From positions 2,471,501 to 2,535,500 of the forward strand of contig NZ_CP018846.1 in the NCBI RefSeq assembly GCF_002025705.1: a stretch of DNA of 64,000 nt, given 5' to 3'. Below the pieces are notes generated by a model that was not told the DNA's origin, searched no databases, and worked only from the letters and a program-made list of their open reading frames with translations. The stretch is from Pseudomonas putida. GTDB taxonomy: Bacteria; Pseudomonadota; Gammaproteobacteria; Pseudomonadales; Pseudomonadaceae. Shown piece after piece: positions 15,709-23,389 of this stretch (position 1 is the stretch's first letter; each line of letters opens with the position of its first letter). The position numbers were made by a program, and so were the translations under genes.

Positions 15709-17235
15709 CTACCTCGGTTGAAGGCTGATGGTGGTCACCTGGCTGGTCTCGGTTGCGGCCTGTCGGCGCAACATTTCTATGTAGGCGACGCTGAGCCCGG
15801 CAATCGACCAGTACACGATCGGGATGACCGTGATGCTGCTGACAGTGAAAATGGTCACCAGGATCCCCAGCAGGGTCGCCAGCAATACCCGCCCCAGCAG
15901 GCGGTGCGGGTCGGCGTTGTCAGTGAACGGTCGCATCGCCTTGCGGATACCCAGCAGGATGCAGGCGAAAAAGCCCAGGAACAGCCCCAGCCCCACCAGG
16001 CCGACGCGCAAGGCCAGGCCGACGTAGGTGTTGACGATGTCGATGATGCCTTCGCCCTGGATCATCGATTGCATTTCCGGGGTGCTGCGGTAATCGAACG
16101 AGCCGAACAGCGGGTTGCGCTGGATGACGATCCACGAATTGTCCAGCAGGCGTTGGCGGTAGGTGATGTTCTCCGTGTCCACCTTGCCGATGAAGGGCAG
16201 CAGGTCGAGCACTTTGTCGCCACCGGGCATGACGCTCAGCAACGGTATGGCCAGTACCCCGGCCAGTGCCAGCAGCGCCAGGCGCGACACGGCGTGCCTG
16301 CCCATCGCGATGAACACCACCACGATCACGCCTGCGCCTATCCACGGGCCGCGCGAAAGCGGCGCAAACAGCCCGGCGGCCAGTAGCAGGGCGCCCAGAT
16401 AACGGTGCGCAGGTTTCTGCACGAAGTGCTGCACGAACAGGAACAGGCCCATTGCCACCGCCATCACATAGCCGAGCACGATGGCCTGGCCGGTGGTGAC
16501 GCTGGCACGCAACGAGCCACCCCGGCTCAGGTAGGCTTTCATGTCCCATTGCAGGCCCAGGGCATCGATCAGGGCGTTGTACAGCAGCCAGTGGCGTACA
16601 TACTCGGCAACCCCGAGCAGCGCCAGGAGGAAGCCTGCGATGACGAACGCCAGCAGGGCGTCCTTGAAGTCGCTGAGCTCACGCAAGCCACGGCTGGCCA
16701 CGTAGTAGGGCAGGAACACATCGATATACAGGCTTAGCACCTGGCGCAGCGTGTCGGTGACGGTGGTCTCGCGCAGGGCAAGCGCGCTGGTCAGCACCAG
16801 GCTGGCCAGCAGCAGCTTGTCGGGCAGCAGGCGGCCGAAGCGAACGCTTTCGCTTTGCTTGCTCAGCACCAACGCAGCTGGCAGCAGCACGCACAGGGTC
16901 AGGACGCGTTGGTGGTTGATGTCGAACAGGTAGTTGATCACGCCAAAGCCAGGCACTTCAGTCATGGCTGGCGGGATCAGGAACAGCAACAGGAAGAACA
17001 GCGCCAGCGGGTTGTGCTCGCGGCGTTGGGCGACCAGCAGGATGACCGTGGCGGCGCCGGCATACAGCCAGAAGCTGTGGGCAACGAATGCCACCAGGGT
17101 CAAGGCAAACCACAGGTTGCGGCGTCGCTTGAAGTCCGTCAGGGGGATCAGGTCCGTTGCCGGACGCCGGGCCATGAAGAAAACCACACTGGCCACAAGC
17201 AGAATGACGACCAGGGCTCTTAAATGTTCAGGCAT
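15709..17235 (-). CDS. O-antigen ligase/polymerase-family (Wzy-like) membrane protein
   Basis: A 508-residue polytopic inner-membrane protein with some ten to twelve hydrophobic segments. The Wzy/WaaL-type core has SRGPWIGAGVIVVVF, a large periplasmic loop with R-Q-R-L-L-D-N-S-W and IQRNPLFGSFDYRS, then more helices. In an EPS locus with a Wzz-type gene the expected role is polymerisation of undecaprenyl-linked repeat units at the periplasmic face. It is not a flippase: it has the loop and motifs of the Wzy_C family and no MATE/Wzx pattern. It is the first gene of the minus-strand set and is divergent from the Tat-signal/GMC operon. Confidence 0.83.
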   Translation of the reverse strand: MPEHLRALVVILLVASVVFFMARRPATDLIPLTDFKRRRNLWFALTLVAFVAHSFWLYAGAATVILLVAQRREHNPLALFFLLLFLIPPAMTEVPGFGVINYLFDINHQRVLTLCVLLPAALVLSKQSESVRFGRLLPDKLLLASLVLTSALALRETTVTDTLRQVLSLYIDVFLPYYVASRGLRELSDFKDALLAFVIAGFLLALLGVAEYVRHWLLYNALIDALGLQWDMKAYLSRGGSLRASVTTGQAIVLGYVMAVAMGLFLFVQHFVQKPAHRYLGALLLAAGLFAPLSRGPWIGAGVIVVVFIAMGRHAVSRLALLALAGVLAIPLLSVMPGGDKVLDLLPFIGKVDTENITYRQRLLDNSWIVIQRNPLFGSFDYRSTPEMQSMIQGEGIIDIVNTYVGLALRVGLVGLGLFLGFFACILLGIRKAMRPFTDNADPHRLLGRVLLATLLGILVTIFTVSSITVIPIVYWSIAGLSVAYIEMLRRQAATETSQVTTISLQPR

Positions 17236-17295
17236 GGGTTGTAGGCACCTATCCCTCGGTGGACTGGATGGAGGCTAGCATCGTGGCTAAATGAA

Positions 17296-17324
17296 ACTAT
17301 AGTGACTTCTAGCCATTCGGTCAG
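17296..17324 (-). promoter_or_regulatory. Candidate promoter of the wzy-hydrolase-galE set
   Basis: On the minus strand CTGACC (17319-17324) and TATAGT (17296-17301) are spaced 17 bp apart, about 60 bp upstream of the wzy start. The same TATAGT region reads as a weak -10 on the plus strand too. Confidence 0.4.
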
Positions 17325-17335
17325 AGATTGAAGTC

Positions 17336-17455
17336 ATGCAGTCGATTGAAGTCGTGGCGATGCGAATCTTCCAGTGCAGGCGCGTGGCGCTGGTTATGCC
17401 TATGATTGCGCTAGGGGCACTCTGTGCCTCTCTGCTGACGCGCTTTTTCGATTGA
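17336..17455 (+). CDS. Possible 39-residue membrane peptide
   Basis: A short frame in the 293-bp divergent region before the Tat-signal gene. It begins MQSIEVVAMRIFQCRR, then has one hydrophobic segment (VALVMPMIALGALCASLL), and ends RFFD. Basic residues before and an acidic end after the helix fit a single-pass peptide. The ribosome site is weak (AGAGATTGAAG), and a second ATG lies at 17360. It could be chance. Confidence 0.25.
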   Translation: MQSIEVVAMRIFQCRRVALVMPMIALGALCASLLTRFFD

Positions 17456-17528
17456 CCCTGATGGTCGCCCGACAAGGCCCGCCGCAGAGAGCGGGGCATA
17501 AGAAAATCAATGGTATGGGGCTCTGATC

Positions 17529-17723
17529 ATGGGGACGCTGCAGTTTTGTACGCCGTTGCTGGGGCGCAGAGGCTTTATTCGCAATTGTGTCTTGTTGAGT
17601 GCCGGCGCGGCCGTGTTTGGTGTCAGCGCCAATGCAGCGCGCAAGCCTGAGCCAAAGGGAGGCTTCGTCGTCATCAATGGCTGGGTCTTGCCGGTTGGCT
17701 ACTTCCAGGACGGTCGCTCATGA
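17529..17723 (+). CDS. 64-residue Tat-signal protein coupled to GMC oxidoreductase
   Basis: Residues 1-36 form a twin-arginine signal: GRRGFIRN (R-R-x-F-I), a hydrophobic run CVLLSAGAAVFG, then SANAA. Only about 27 residues would remain (R-K-P-E-P-K-G-G, then FVVINGWVLPVGYFQDG). Its stop overlaps the next start (ATGA), so translation is coupled. Small Tat-tagged subunits are known to escort FAD subunits in membrane dehydrogenases of the gluconate/fructose type. That this one carries the folded GMC enzyme out is inference. No database family was recognised. Confidence 0.7.
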   Translation: MGTLQFCTPLLGRRGFIRNCVLLSAGAAVFGVSANAARKPEPKGGFVVINGWVLPVGYFQDGRS

Positions 17724-19186
17724 TCAAGGATTACGACACTGACAAAAGCCTGCGTGACGCTTACGACTTCTGCATCATCGGCGCAGGCCCGGCGGGGATC
17801 ACGCTGGCGTTGCGCCTGGCCGGGGCCGGCTGGAGCGTGGCGTTGCTCGAAGGCGGCGGGCGTGAGTACACACCGCGCTCGCAGGGCCTTTACAAGTGCA
17901 CCTCCACTGGCCTTGAGCTGTTCCCCGCCGAAGACCGCTTGCGCTACCTGGGCGGTACGTCCAATCACTGGGCCGGCCGCTGCCGTCCCTTCACCGCTTC
18001 GGATTTTGCCGTGCCGCCCCCGGTGGACATGCCCGGTTGGCCGATCACATACGCTGAAGTCGAGCGCTATCTGCCGGGCGCCATGGAGATCGTCGATCTG
18101 CCCCAGGGCGCGGAATTTCGCGCCATGAATGCCGGCCTGAACGGTGGCGATTTCGATGCCGACCGTTTCCTGCTCAGTACGCCAACGCGCTTTGCGCAGA
18201 AGTACGCCACGGCGCTTGACGAGACGCCAGGGCTGGATGTGTTCATCAACTGCAACTGCGTCGACCTGCTGTTCGATCAGGCCGCTGGCCAATTGAAGGC
18301 TGTGCAGGTGTCCGACTACGACGGCAAGCGCCGGCCTGTTACTGCGCGCAACTACATCCTCGCCATGGGCGCCATTGAAAACGCCAGGCAACTGCTCAAC
18401 AGCAAGTCCCTGGCGCAGGCAGGCGTGGTGAGCAAGGACGGGCTGGTCGGCCGCTGCTTCATGGAACACCTGAACATCGACATGGGTACGTTCATCCTGC
18501 GCAGCGGTGAAAATACCGAGCCGCGCCAGTACTTCACCACCGATGCCTTCGTCGCCGAGTACCGGGCAGGCAAGGGCAACGTCCTGGCGTCTGTGCTGGC
18601 CGACGTGCAGACCTATGGCCGCACGGCCGAGGTGAAGCGCTTTCTGGAAAACCTGGCGTGTGACATGGGTGTGGCCAGCAAGATCGAGTTCGTGGCCAAG
18701 TTCAGCTGCCCAGGCGATGGCGTGATCAGCACGCTGATCGAGCAGTTTCCCAACGTTCATAGCCGTATCTCGCTGCTGGACGAGCAGGACGAACTGGGGG
18801 TGGCCAAGGTCAACGTCAACTGGGTGCTGAGCGACGACGACCGGCACACCATCAAGTGCATCGGCAGTGAACTGGCCAAGCAGTTCGCCGAGACGGGCCT
18901 GGGTTTCGTCAAGCTCAACGACTTCGTCTACGACACCAGCCTGCCGCTGAAGATGTCACCCCACGCGCATCACATGGGCACCACGCGGATGGCGGCAACG
19001 GCAAAGGACGGGGTGGTCGATATCAACTGCAAGGTGTTTGGCAGCGAAAACCTCTATGTCGCCGGCAGCAGTGTCTTCGCCACCGGCGGGGCTTCGAACC
19101 CGACAATGCCATTGCTGCAGTTCGCCTTGAGGCTGGCCGACCACCTCAACGAGAAGATGCGCTCGGCAACGGGGGCGGCGGCTTGA
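17720..19186 (+). CDS. GMC-family FAD oxidoreductase of the EPS locus
   Basis: A 488-residue flavoprotein. The FAD site CIIGAGPAGITLALRLAG lies at about residues 18-35 with LLEGGGREY after it. GGTSNHWAGRCRPF is the second FAD-binding signature. The C-terminal GMC domain has HAHHMGTTRM (from residue 415; His417 or His418 is a candidate catalytic base), then VAGSSVFATGGASNPTMPLL. It has no signal of its own, while the overlapping upstream gene encodes a Tat signal. GMC enzymes oxidise alcohols or sugar carbons. Here the substrate may be a sugar of the polymer or its precursor. The electron acceptor is unknown; no cytochrome gene is adjacent. Confidence 0.87.
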   Translation: MIKDYDTDKSLRDAYDFCIIGAGPAGITLALRLAGAGWSVALLEGGGREYTPRSQGLYKCTSTGLELFPAEDRLRYLGGTSNHWAGRCRPFTASDFAVPPPVDMPGWPITYAEVERYLPGAMEIVDLPQGAEFRAMNAGLNGGDFDADRFLLSTPTRFAQKYATALDETPGLDVFINCNCVDLLFDQAAGQLKAVQVSDYDGKRRPVTARNYILAMGAIENARQLLNSKSLAQAGVVSKDGLVGRCFMEHLNIDMGTFILRSGENTEPRQYFTTDAFVAEYRAGKGNVLASVLADVQTYGRTAEVKRFLENLACDMGVASKIEFVAKFSCPGDGVISTLIEQFPNVHSRISLLDEQDELGVAKVNVNWVLSDDDRHTIKCIGSELAKQFAETGLGFVKLNDFVYDTSLPLKMSPHAHHMGTTRMAATAKDGVVDINCKVFGSENLYVAGSSVFATGGASNPTMPLLQFALRLADHLNEKMRSATGAAA

Positions 19187-19306
19187 ACCGTTGAACTGAA
19201 GTAGCGATGTGCAAGGGTTGAGTGCAACAGGGTCAGCACCTACAAGAACGAGACCTTGTTCGCCTCAGGGACAGTCCAGGATCGCTTGATTTGCGAGGCA
19301 TGCCGT

Positions 19307-19924
19307 ATGTTTGGATGGATACGCAGTGCAGTGGCGCATTATGCCAATACGACCGGACGAGGCGTTGCGGCCTACAAGAAGCTTTGCAACCCCACACCCA
19401 GGCAGTGGGGCGAATACCAGTGCCGATGGGGCGGGTTCTATTCCGTAGGCAGCAATTTTCACATGAATGTCGGTTGCAACGTCACCGACCGGGCGCTGGT
19501 GCGCATCGGCAATAACGTCGGCTTGTCCGATTGTACGTTGCTGGGCCATGACGGCGTGGTGGCGCTGATCGAGCTCTGCTATGGCAAGAAACTGGACTCG
19601 GTTGGTGTCATCGATGTCAGGGACAACAGCTTCGTCGGCCACGGCGCGATCGTCATGCCACGCGTGACCATCGGGCCTGATTCGGTGGTGGCTGCCGGTG
19701 CCGTGGTGACCAAGGACGTGCCACCGGGCACGGTGGTCGGCGGCAACCCGGCAAAGTTCATCTGCACCACTGCCGACTTGATCAAGCGGGTCGAGGATCG
19801 TTGCAACGCCTACCCCTGGATAGACCTGATCAAGCAGCGCTCAGGCTCCTTCGACCCAACGCTGGAGCCAACCTTGGCGATGCACAGGCGTCGCTATTTC
19901 TTCGGGGACGGCAGCAATGGATAA
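19307..19924 (+). CDS. Left-handed beta-helix (hexapeptide) acyltransferase, first copy
   Basis: A 205-residue trimeric-type acyltransferase. Hexapeptide turns run through VTDRALVRIGNNVGLSDCTLL and, near the end, IVMPRVTIGPDSVVAAGAVV, followed by VVGGNPAKFI, which is typical of acetyl-CoA-dependent O-acetyltransferases. His in LLGHDGVV is a candidate active base. ATG 19307 (GAGG about 10 nt upstream) is chosen over an in-frame upstream non-ATG start. It overlaps the next gene by 8 bp. Its likely job is O-acetylation of a sugar in the repeat unit. Confidence 0.83.
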   Translation: MFGWIRSAVAHYANTTGRGVAAYKKLCNPTPRQWGEYQCRWGGFYSVGSNFHMNVGCNVTDRALVRIGNNVGLSDCTLLGHDGVVALIELCYGKKLDSVGVIDVRDNSFVGHGAIVMPRVTIGPDSVVAAGAVVTKDVPPGTVVGGNPAKFICTTADLIKRVEDRCNAYPWIDLIKQRSGSFDPTLEPTLAMHRRRYFFGDGSNG

Positions 19925-20873
19925 GAAGCCTGTCGATGTGATGGTGGTCAATTTCAACACCGCGTCGTTGCTGCAGCCGATGTTCGACGCACTGCGCGCC
20001 GCCGGCGGGGAAGCCCTGGCCAGCTACCTGGTGGTGGACAATGCGTCGGTTGACGACTCGGTGGAGCGCCTGGGCAAGGTCTGCCCTGATGCCTTGCTGC
20101 TGAGCAACAAGCTCAATGTCGGTTTCGGCCGCGCCAACAATCAACTGCTTGCGCACCTGCAGGGCAAGTACGCGCTGCTGCTCAACACCGATGCCTTCGT
20201 GGCTGCCGACAGCCTGCAGAAAACCGTCGACTACATGGAGGCACACCCGGAGTGCGGCATCCTTGGCGTGCGCCTGGTGGGCCGTGACGGCGATCTGCAA
20301 CCGAGTTGCCGCTATTTCCCGACACCCTTGAACGTATTCGTCTCGCGCACCGGGCTTGGGCGTTTTTTCCCGGGCTTGAAAATGGTCGATGAAATGGACT
20401 GGGACCACGCTTCGGTGCGTGAGTGCGACTGGCTGCCCGGCTGCTTCTACCTCGTGCGCCGTGAAGTGCTCGACCAGGTGGGGCTGTTCGACCCGCGTTA
20501 CTTCCTTTATTACGAGGAGGTGGACCACTGCAAGCGGGTGAAGGCGGCCGGCTGGAAAGTGGTGTATTTCCCTGACACCACGGTGGTGCACATCGGCGGT
20601 GAAAGCTCCAAGTCGGTGGCCGAACTGGAAGCGGCGAGCCGGCAGATATCCGGTTATCAGATCGAGAGCGAGCTGTTGTATTTCCGCAAGCACCACGGCG
20701 TGGCAGGGCTGGCCTTGCATATGCTGCTGGTGAGCCTGGGTGACCTGGTACTGGCGCTCAAGGCATTGCTCAAAGGCCGCGGCCTGGCTGCGATCAAGGC
20801 GTGCTGGAAACATACCCGCGTCACCTGGTCGTTGTTGTTCAAGACCCAGTTTGCCAGCCAACCCACACGGTAG
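19917..20873 (+). CDS. GT2 glycosyltransferase (rhamnosyltransferase-like)
   Basis: A 318-residue GT-A fold enzyme. VDVMVVNFNTASLL opens the domain, followed by VVDNASVDDS, then NKLNVGFGRANNQLL and LLLNTDAFV (the D-x-D-like metal site), and WLPGCFYLVRREVLDQVG with FDPRYFLYYEEVDHCKR carrying the likely catalytic acid. This order is that of WbbL/RfbF-type rhamnosyltransferases, but the sugar cannot be fixed from sequence. It is cytosolic or peripheral on the inner membrane. It overlaps the preceding gene by 8 bp and lies 8 bp before the next, inside one operon. Confidence 0.87.
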   Translation: MDKKPVDVMVVNFNTASLLQPMFDALRAAGGEALASYLVVDNASVDDSVERLGKVCPDALLLSNKLNVGFGRANNQLLAHLQGKYALLLNTDAFVAADSLQKTVDYMEAHPECGILGVRLVGRDGDLQPSCRYFPTPLNVFVSRTGLGRFFPGLKMVDEMDWDHASVRECDWLPGCFYLVRREVLDQVGLFDPRYFLYYEEVDHCKRVKAAGWKVVYFPDTTVVHIGGESSKSVAELEAASRQISGYQIESELLYFRKHHGVAGLALHMLLVSLGDLVLALKALLKGRGLAAIKACWKHTRVTWSLLFKTQFASQPTR

Positions 20874-20881
20874 GTGAAACC

Positions 20882-21406
20882 ATGTTCGACAACATCCGCG
20901 CAGACTTGCGCGCTCACGGTGGTGATTGGGGCGCCCAGGGATTCTGGGTGCTGCTGGTCTACCGCTTCGGCCGCTGGCGCTATGGCGTACGTCCGGCCCT
21001 GCTGCGCAAAGTGTGTTCCTTCGTCTACAAGGTGCTGTTCAAGTTCGTGCAGATCATCACCGGGGTCGAGCTGCCCTGCGAGGTCGTGATTGGCCGCAAT
21101 TTCGTCATCGACCACTTCGGCGGCATCGTCATCAGTGGCTATGCGCGCTTTGGCGATGACTGCCGGATCCGCAACGGTGTGGTGGTGGGCCTGAAGAACG
21201 TCGACGAACCCATCGCACCGGTGTTCGGCAACAACGTGGATATCGGCGCCGGGGCCAAGGTGCTGGGCAATATACGCATCGGTAACAACGTCGCGATAGG
21301 CTCGAACGCGGTGGTGTTGACCGATGTGCCGGACAACTCCCTGGCAGTGGGGGTGCCCGCGACGATCAAGTCGCGCAAGCACAGCGATGCAATGCAGTAC
21401 ACGTGA
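20882..21406 (+). CDS. Serine-acetyltransferase-like hexapeptide acyltransferase, second copy
   Basis: A 174-residue protein of the SAT/left-handed beta-helix type. A helical N-terminus (GFWVLLVYRFGRWRYG) precedes the coil, which begins LPCEVVIGRNFVIDHFGG (His in DHFGG as candidate base) and runs to NIRIGNNVAIGSNAVVLTDV and GVPATIKSRK. This domain order is found in EPS and colanic-acid acetyltransferases as well as in CysE. The operon position favours polymer modification. ATG 20882 with GGTGA 5-6 nt upstream is preferred to the longer frame. Confidence 0.83.
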   Translation: MFDNIRADLRAHGGDWGAQGFWVLLVYRFGRWRYGVRPALLRKVCSFVYKVLFKFVQIITGVELPCEVVIGRNFVIDHFGGIVISGYARFGDDCRIRNGVVVGLKNVDEPIAPVFGNNVDIGAGAKVLGNIRIGNNVAIGSNAVVLTDVPDNSLAVGVPATIKSRKHSDAMQYT

Positions 21407-21434
21407 CCCAGCCCGCAGCTGACGAGTGAAGCCC

Positions 21435-22412
21435 ATGGTGACAGGCATTGGAGTGGTTGTGATCGGCCGCAATGAAGGCCAGCGCCTGGAGCGCTGCCTG
21501 TTGTCCCTGGTGGGGCGGGCGGACCAGTTGGTGTACGTGGACTCCGGCTCCTCCGACGGCTCGGTGCAGCTGGCGCGACGGCTTGGCGTCGAAGTGGTGG
21601 CGCTGGACATGACGCAACCCTTTACCGCTGCACGGGCCCGTAACGAGGGTTTTGCCTGCCTGCAAGGCATCGTGCCGTGTATCCGCCATGTGCAGTTCGT
21701 CGACGGTGATTGTGAAGTCGATGCCGGCTGGCTGGGCAAGGCCCAGGCCTTTCTCGACCAGCACCCGGACGTGGCGGTGGTGTGTGGGCGGCGCCGCGAG
21801 CGCTTCCCGCAGCGCTCGGTATACAACCTGCTGTGCGACCTGGAATGGGACACACCGGTGGGGGAAACCAAGGCCTGCGGGGGCGATGCACTGATGCGTG
21901 TCGACGCCTTCATGGCGGTATCCGGGTTTCGCCCGGAACTGATTGCCGGCGAAGAGCCGGAGCTGTGCGTGCGCTTGCGCGCAGCTGGCTGGAAGGTCTG
22001 GCGCCTGGCCGATGAGATGACCCTGCACGATGCCGCCATGACCCGTTTCGGGCAATGGTGGCGGCGCAGTCTGCGAGCCGGTTATGCCTATGCCGAGGGC
22101 GCCTACCTGCATGGGCTGGCCCCGGAGCGGCATTGGCTGCGTGAATCTCGGCGCGCTTGGTTATGGGGCCTGCAACTGCCACTGGCGATCCTGGTCGTGA
22201 GCCTGCTGTCGGGCGGTTGGGGGCTGTGGTTGTTGCTGGTCTATCCGCTGCAGATCGTGCGCCTGGCCCGCCGGGGCGGGCGTTCGACGCGGGAAAACTG
22301 GTGGCAGGCAGTGTTCCTGGTGCTGGGCAAGTTCCCCGAAATGCTCGGCCAGGCGAAGTTCCTGCTTAACAGGTACGCGGCCGGCAAGGCGCTGCTGATC
22401 GAGTACAAATGA
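21435..22412 (+). CDS. GT2 glycosyltransferase with C-terminal membrane anchor
   Basis: A 325-residue enzyme. VTGIGVVVIGRNEGQRLERC is the GT2 N-terminal strand and loop, VYVDSGSSDGS the nucleotide site, FVDGDCEVDAGWL the metal-binding region, and ACGGDALMRVDAF and EEPELCVRLRAAGW the catalytic half. Two hydrophobic helices near residues 245-280 anchor it to the inner membrane. ATG 21435 is preferred over GTG 21426 for ribosome-site spacing. It is followed after one base by the DUF535 gene. Donor and acceptor are unknown. Confidence 0.86.
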   Translation: MVTGIGVVVIGRNEGQRLERCLLSLVGRADQLVYVDSGSSDGSVQLARRLGVEVVALDMTQPFTAARARNEGFACLQGIVPCIRHVQFVDGDCEVDAGWLGKAQAFLDQHPDVAVVCGRRRERFPQRSVYNLLCDLEWDTPVGETKACGGDALMRVDAFMAVSGFRPELIAGEEPELCVRLRAAGWKVWRLADEMTLHDAAMTRFGQWWRRSLRAGYAYAEGAYLHGLAPERHWLRESRRAWLWGLQLPLAILVVSLLSGGWGLWLLLVYPLQIVRLARRGGRSTRENWWQAVFLVLGKFPEMLGQAKFLLNRYAAGKALLIEYK

Positions 22413-22413
22413 C

Positions 22414-23367
22414 ATGTCGATGACGTTCAGATCGTTAGCCAAAAGTGTGCTTACCTTGCAGCCCGGCTATTCGCTGCGCGCGCTCAACAACAAGTTCAAG
22501 TTGACGGTATCGATGGCCCGCGAGTGGCCTGGCTTGCAGGCCTTCGCCAAGCGCATGTCACAGGCGCTGGGCAAAGACCGCTTCGAGCGGCTGGGCGTGG
22601 ACTGCATCGGCGTCGTGCAGTGGCCGTACATCAGCAAGAGCTGGAGCGCCCCACAGCGGCTCGAAGCGGTAGCGTCCCACTATGAAGTGGTCGCTGCGCA
22701 TTGTGCCCCGTTGCTGCTGTTGCAGCGTGACGAACATCGGCTGTTGTGCGACCTGTCGGCGTACTCCAGCGGTTGCAGCCTGGTGCTCGATCGGCCCATC
22801 TGGTTCAAGCGCGAAGGGGAGCTGGTGATCAACCTGTTCCAGGGCGAGCTGCGCGTGGCCTCGCTCGCGTTCACCCTGTGCCGTGAAGCAGCGGGCCTGT
22901 GCCTGTACATCGGCGCAGTGCAAGGCATTCACAAAGGCGTGGACAGCGAGACCTCGCTGACGATCTACCGCGACCTGACCAAGGACTTCGAAGGCCTGCG
23001 CCCCAGAAGCCTGTTGATCGAGGCGATCAAGTGCGTGGCCAGAACCCTGGGGGCCGAGCGCATTTATGCGGTGGGGGATGAATATCGCCACCATCGCCAT
23101 CCTTATTTTGGCGCCGACAAACACCAGGACCTGGCCGCCAACTACGACGTGATCTGGCAGGAAAACGGTGCCGCTCCCTCGGACCGCGAGGACTTTTTCA
23201 CCATCCCCTTGGCACCTGCGCAGCGCGCGGTAGAGGAAGTCGCGGCCAAGAAACGGGCAATGTATCGCAGGCGCCATGCGTTGCTGGATGACGTGTTTGG
23301 CCAGATACAGGCCGCCCTGGCTGCCAGCTCTGTGCAGCAGAGCGCGGCAGACCTGGCCATTCAGTAA
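22414..23367 (+). CDS. VirK/YbjX-family (DUF535) protein
   Basis: A 317-residue cytosolic protein of the DUF535 family. Family features seen are SMAREWPGL near the N-terminus, VVQWPYISKSWSAPQRL, a central sheet-rich part (LVINLFQGELRVASLAFTL, YIGAVQGIHKG) and the signature HHRHPYFGADKHQDLAANYD near residue 230. VirK/YbjX proteins are linked to outer-membrane integrity and virulence in enterobacteria, but their biochemistry is unknown. Here the gene sits inside the glycosyltransferase operon, one base after the previous stop, so its product probably acts on the same polymer or its lipid carrier. That is inference from position only. Confidence 0.85.
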   Translation: MSMTFRSLAKSVLTLQPGYSLRALNNKFKLTVSMAREWPGLQAFAKRMSQALGKDRFERLGVDCIGVVQWPYISKSWSAPQRLEAVASHYEVVAAHCAPLLLLQRDEHRLLCDLSAYSSGCSLVLDRPIWFKREGELVINLFQGELRVASLAFTLCREAAGLCLYIGAVQGIHKGVDSETSLTIYRDLTKDFEGLRPRSLLIEAIKCVARTLGAERIYAVGDEYRHHRHPYFGADKHQDLAANYDVIWQENGAAPSDREDFFTIPLAPAQRAVEEVAAKKRAMYRRRHALLDDVFGQIQAALAASSVQQSAADLAIQ

Positions 23368-23389
23368 ACGGACTCAGATTCGGGGCACT

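Noticed and set aside
15709..17235. Polytopic membrane protein considered as the missing Wzx flippase
   Set aside because: It has the large periplasmic loop and SRGPW/NPLFG motifs of the Wzy/WaaL family, not the MOP pattern.
20657..22039. 460-codon minus-strand frame across the acyltransferase and GT2 genes
   Set aside because: It spans two real genes and their junction and has no recognisable domain.
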